Under the pieces are notes generated by a model. That model saw only the letters and a list, made by a program, of their open reading frames with translations, was not told the origin of the DNA and did not search any database. The position numbers and the translations under genes were made by a program. A stretch of DNA of 64,000 nucleotides from assembly GCA_951799405.1 (NCBI GenBank), contig OX637344.1:6138001-6202000 (forward strand). The letters run 5' to 3'. Every line of letters starts with the position of its first letter. The stretch's first letter is position 1. The DNA is from Agapetus fuscipes. Taxonomy: Eukaryota; Arthropoda; Insecta; Trichoptera; Glossosomatidae. Below, in pieces: positions 62,091-64,000 of this stretch.

Positions 62091-62161
62091 TGTCTGGTTG
62101 TGGGAATGCATGTAATGTGAATCTCCAATGTAACATATCTTTGCAACTTAGATTAGATTAG
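62091..62161 (+). repeat. Family A 3' end fragment
   Basis: GTCTGGTTGTGGGAATGCAT, ATATCTTTGCAACTTAGATT, AGATTAGG tail. Confidence 0.7.
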
Positions 62162-62471
62162 GTAATTCATAAACAAGAGCTCCAATTTTTTCTCAGCGTA
62201 CAAACATCACGGGTTTTTCTGACCAGGGTCTTTAACAACCAATAACACATCATTAAATAATATCATGGATTTCGAAAGATTTTATTTGTGTTTGCCATTA
62301 GTGTTGACTAAATGTTGAATAAAAAGTTTTTTTATAAAATTTTCGTTTTTGTACCAATATTTTAACAACCACGTTTAATACAATTTATAATGTCATGAAT
62401 TTCTTAACTCACTTTTGGCAGTAAAACTTTTAACTCTTAAAAATTATTAAAAAAAAACTGAAAAAATATTA
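62162..62471. other. No recognisable feature
   Basis: AT-rich; no match. Confidence 0.4.
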
Positions 62472-62700
62472 TTAATTAAATAACACACAGTTTTAATTCA
62501 CTTTTATTTTATTTAAATTATGTCTAACGTTTTCGCCTAAAAAGGCATCCTCAGGACAAAGGCGAAAGGCGAAAGGCGTTTTTAGGCGAAAACGTTAGAC
62601 ATAATTTAAATTAAATAAAAGTGAATTAAAACTGTGTGTTATTTAATTAATATACAATGGACTTTCACTGTGTTAACCACCGAACCCTGAAAAATATGAA
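62472..62700. repeat. Hairpin (foldback) repeat with hammerhead-like loop
   Basis: 73 bp arms 62472-62544 and 62580-62652 with one difference, shared CAGTTTTAATTCACTTTTAT core. The outer right part is ATGGACTTTCACTGTGTTAA then CCACCGAACCCTG. The minus strand across 62558-62523 reads GTCCTGAGGATGCCTTTTTA, then GGCGAAAACGTTAGAC: CUGAGGA core, GCCT/AGGC stem, GAAA. The loop also has three GGCGAAA copies in tandem (62562-62591). Confidence 0.75.
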
Positions 62701-63467
62701 AAAATATTGTTTTAAATTTAAAAAAAACATCATGAATATGCATTCAACACGTCAAGAATATAAAAAAAACTGTTAAAATTTCCAATCTTCGAAACATTAT
62801 ACCCATGAGAAAAAAAGAAATCTCGCGAAGCATTTAAAATAAATATTTGTGAATTTTATATTTTAATCTTAAACGTTATTTTGTGGAGATGTTGGAATTT
62901 ATCTCAGACGCTTACAATTTATTTTCGTAAATAATTGAATCCATCATGATCAAATTACTGTTTTGGCCGCCATGACACTGAAACATATGTAATACGTACA
63001 TATGTACATATGTATTTATATATCGCAGCATATTTTGGATTCTACCGGTTTTGAAGTTCCACACATTCTGGATTTTAATTTGGGAATGGAAACACTTCCA
63101 CTACTTGAAAAGATAGTTTCGTATGTGCGTCGTTTCATTATTTTAAAGAAAGCTATTTCTTCTAAAATTTTGTTTTTTTTTTAACGATAGGTTCTTAGTT
63201 TGCGAGTAACAGTTAATTTGAAAAAAAATCAAACGTGTTGATAGATTAATTATTTATCTAAATTTTCAATTCTGAAAATATCTCTAACCTAAAAAATATA
63301 TTCAAAGAAACCATATTGCAGATGAAATTTTTCTTTTGAATTTAAAAATGATAATTTATTTATTTTAACTTCGAATAGATTTTTGACTTTGTAAATAGTT
63401 CTCGAGAAAATATTATCCAAGAAGATGGATTATTAATTCGATGGAAAAAAGCTGCCCCGATTATCTA
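62701..63467. other. No recognisable feature
   Basis: Very AT-rich, with a short TACATATGTACATATG palindrome at about 62997-63012. Confidence 0.4.
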
Positions 63468-63525
63468 TAAAAATAAACAGGTCCCACTCGCCACATGTGA
63501 CTCCTTCGGGGCACAAATGCCTAGA
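63468..63525 (+). repeat. SINE B tail fragment
   Basis: AAAAATAAACAGGTCCCACT, CGCCACATGTGACTCCTTCG, GGGCACAAATGCC. Confidence 0.6.
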
Positions 63526-63960
63526 TGTATTCATAAATTTATCTCATTAAAAAAAAACTAGATTGTTGTTTTTGATTCTTTACAGGTCGTTTGTCTTCAT
63601 GCAATTTTATTTAAAATTCCCAAATTACTTCTTACGATCTGTTCTGAAACAATTGAAATAATAATAACGAATTGTTTCCGCCGAGATGCACTCCCATTTT
63701 TTCACAATCTTTGTGAAAGTGAATAAATGTTCTGAAATTAAATTCAGTTCCTTTTGTTCTTTTTCCATTACGTAGGCTGTCATTCCTTTTCATTTATTTT
63801 TAACATTATTCCTTTGCCGGATGAATGTATATGATTTTTTCTTTTCATGCCAAAAAACCTTATTCTTTCGCAGAGGGATATTTTACTTCAAAAACTTTCC
63901 AACATTTTCCAAATCTGCAAACTTAAAACTAGAATATATTTAACACTTGCTTAAAAAACA
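63526..63960. other. No recognisable feature
   Basis: AT-rich; no match. Confidence 0.4.
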
Positions 63961-64000
63961 TGCTTCTGCCAACCATTAGGCAGAGAAAGTTGATGTACTT
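63961..64000 (+). mobile_element. LINE fragment running off the window
   Basis: CTTCTGCCAACCATTAGGCA then GAGAAAGTTGATGTACTT matches 37994-38031 of the second RTE-like LINE almost base for base. The frame (LLPTI.QRKLMY) has TAG in place of GAG. It continues beyond the window. Confidence 0.7.

Overview
This is a eukaryotic, AT-rich window that is almost all non-coding and dense in transposable elements. The only host gene I can support is one exon, at 59941-60129 on the + strand. It encodes a complete eight-cysteine laminin-type EGF (LE) module of a netrin, flanked by consensus splice sites and in phase 1 on both sides. The exon's wording (SGRVSGGVC) and the repeat types suggest an arthropod, probably an insect; no finer placement can be defended. 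No second netrin exon is visible, so the flanking sequence is probably very large introns plus intergenic DNA.

Layout. 1-13.9 kb: old repeats, including a 153-bp-arm inverted repeat (602-948), a MITE-like hairpin (5345-5600), two tRNA-derived SINE families (B and C), many copies of a ~255 bp family (A), LINE 3' fragments, and a solo LTR inserted in a SINE. 13.94-17.76 kb: a complete compact LTR retrotransposon with identical 165 bp LTRs, a 5 bp target duplication, a gag ORF that starts inside the 5' LTR, and a pol with one frame break in integrase. 17.8-31.5 kb: repeat family copies, a hairpin repeat with a hammerhead-like stem-loop, and a possible hAT-like element with nested insertions. 31.9-33.3 kb: two abutting LINE fragments. 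36.7-45.2 kb: a solo LTR, a long open LINE reverse transcriptase (40.2-41.97 kb), a second LINE inserted in a hairpin-family element (42.1-43.8 kb), and a palindromic minisatellite (44.47-44.62 kb). 46.1-46.5 kb: an unexplained coding-like stretch on the minus strand. 47.5-59.2 kb: minisatellites, another LINE RT (49-50.1 kb), a solo LTR with 4 bp target duplication (53.26-53.68 kb), and a perfect-armed foldback inside a LINE fragment (58.75-58.92 kb). 59.9-64 kb: the netrin exon and its downstream intron, with LINE, A-family and hairpin-family pieces.

The parts interact mainly as host and parasite. SINE C carries the same 3' end as the LINE at 31.9-32.75 kb, which marks that LINE type as its likely retrotransposition machinery. 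Insertions nest inside each other (LTR in SINE, LINE in hairpin, foldback in LINE), giving a relative chronology. Repeat family names (A-I) are local labels given here, not database names; all family assignments come from reading, not from searches.
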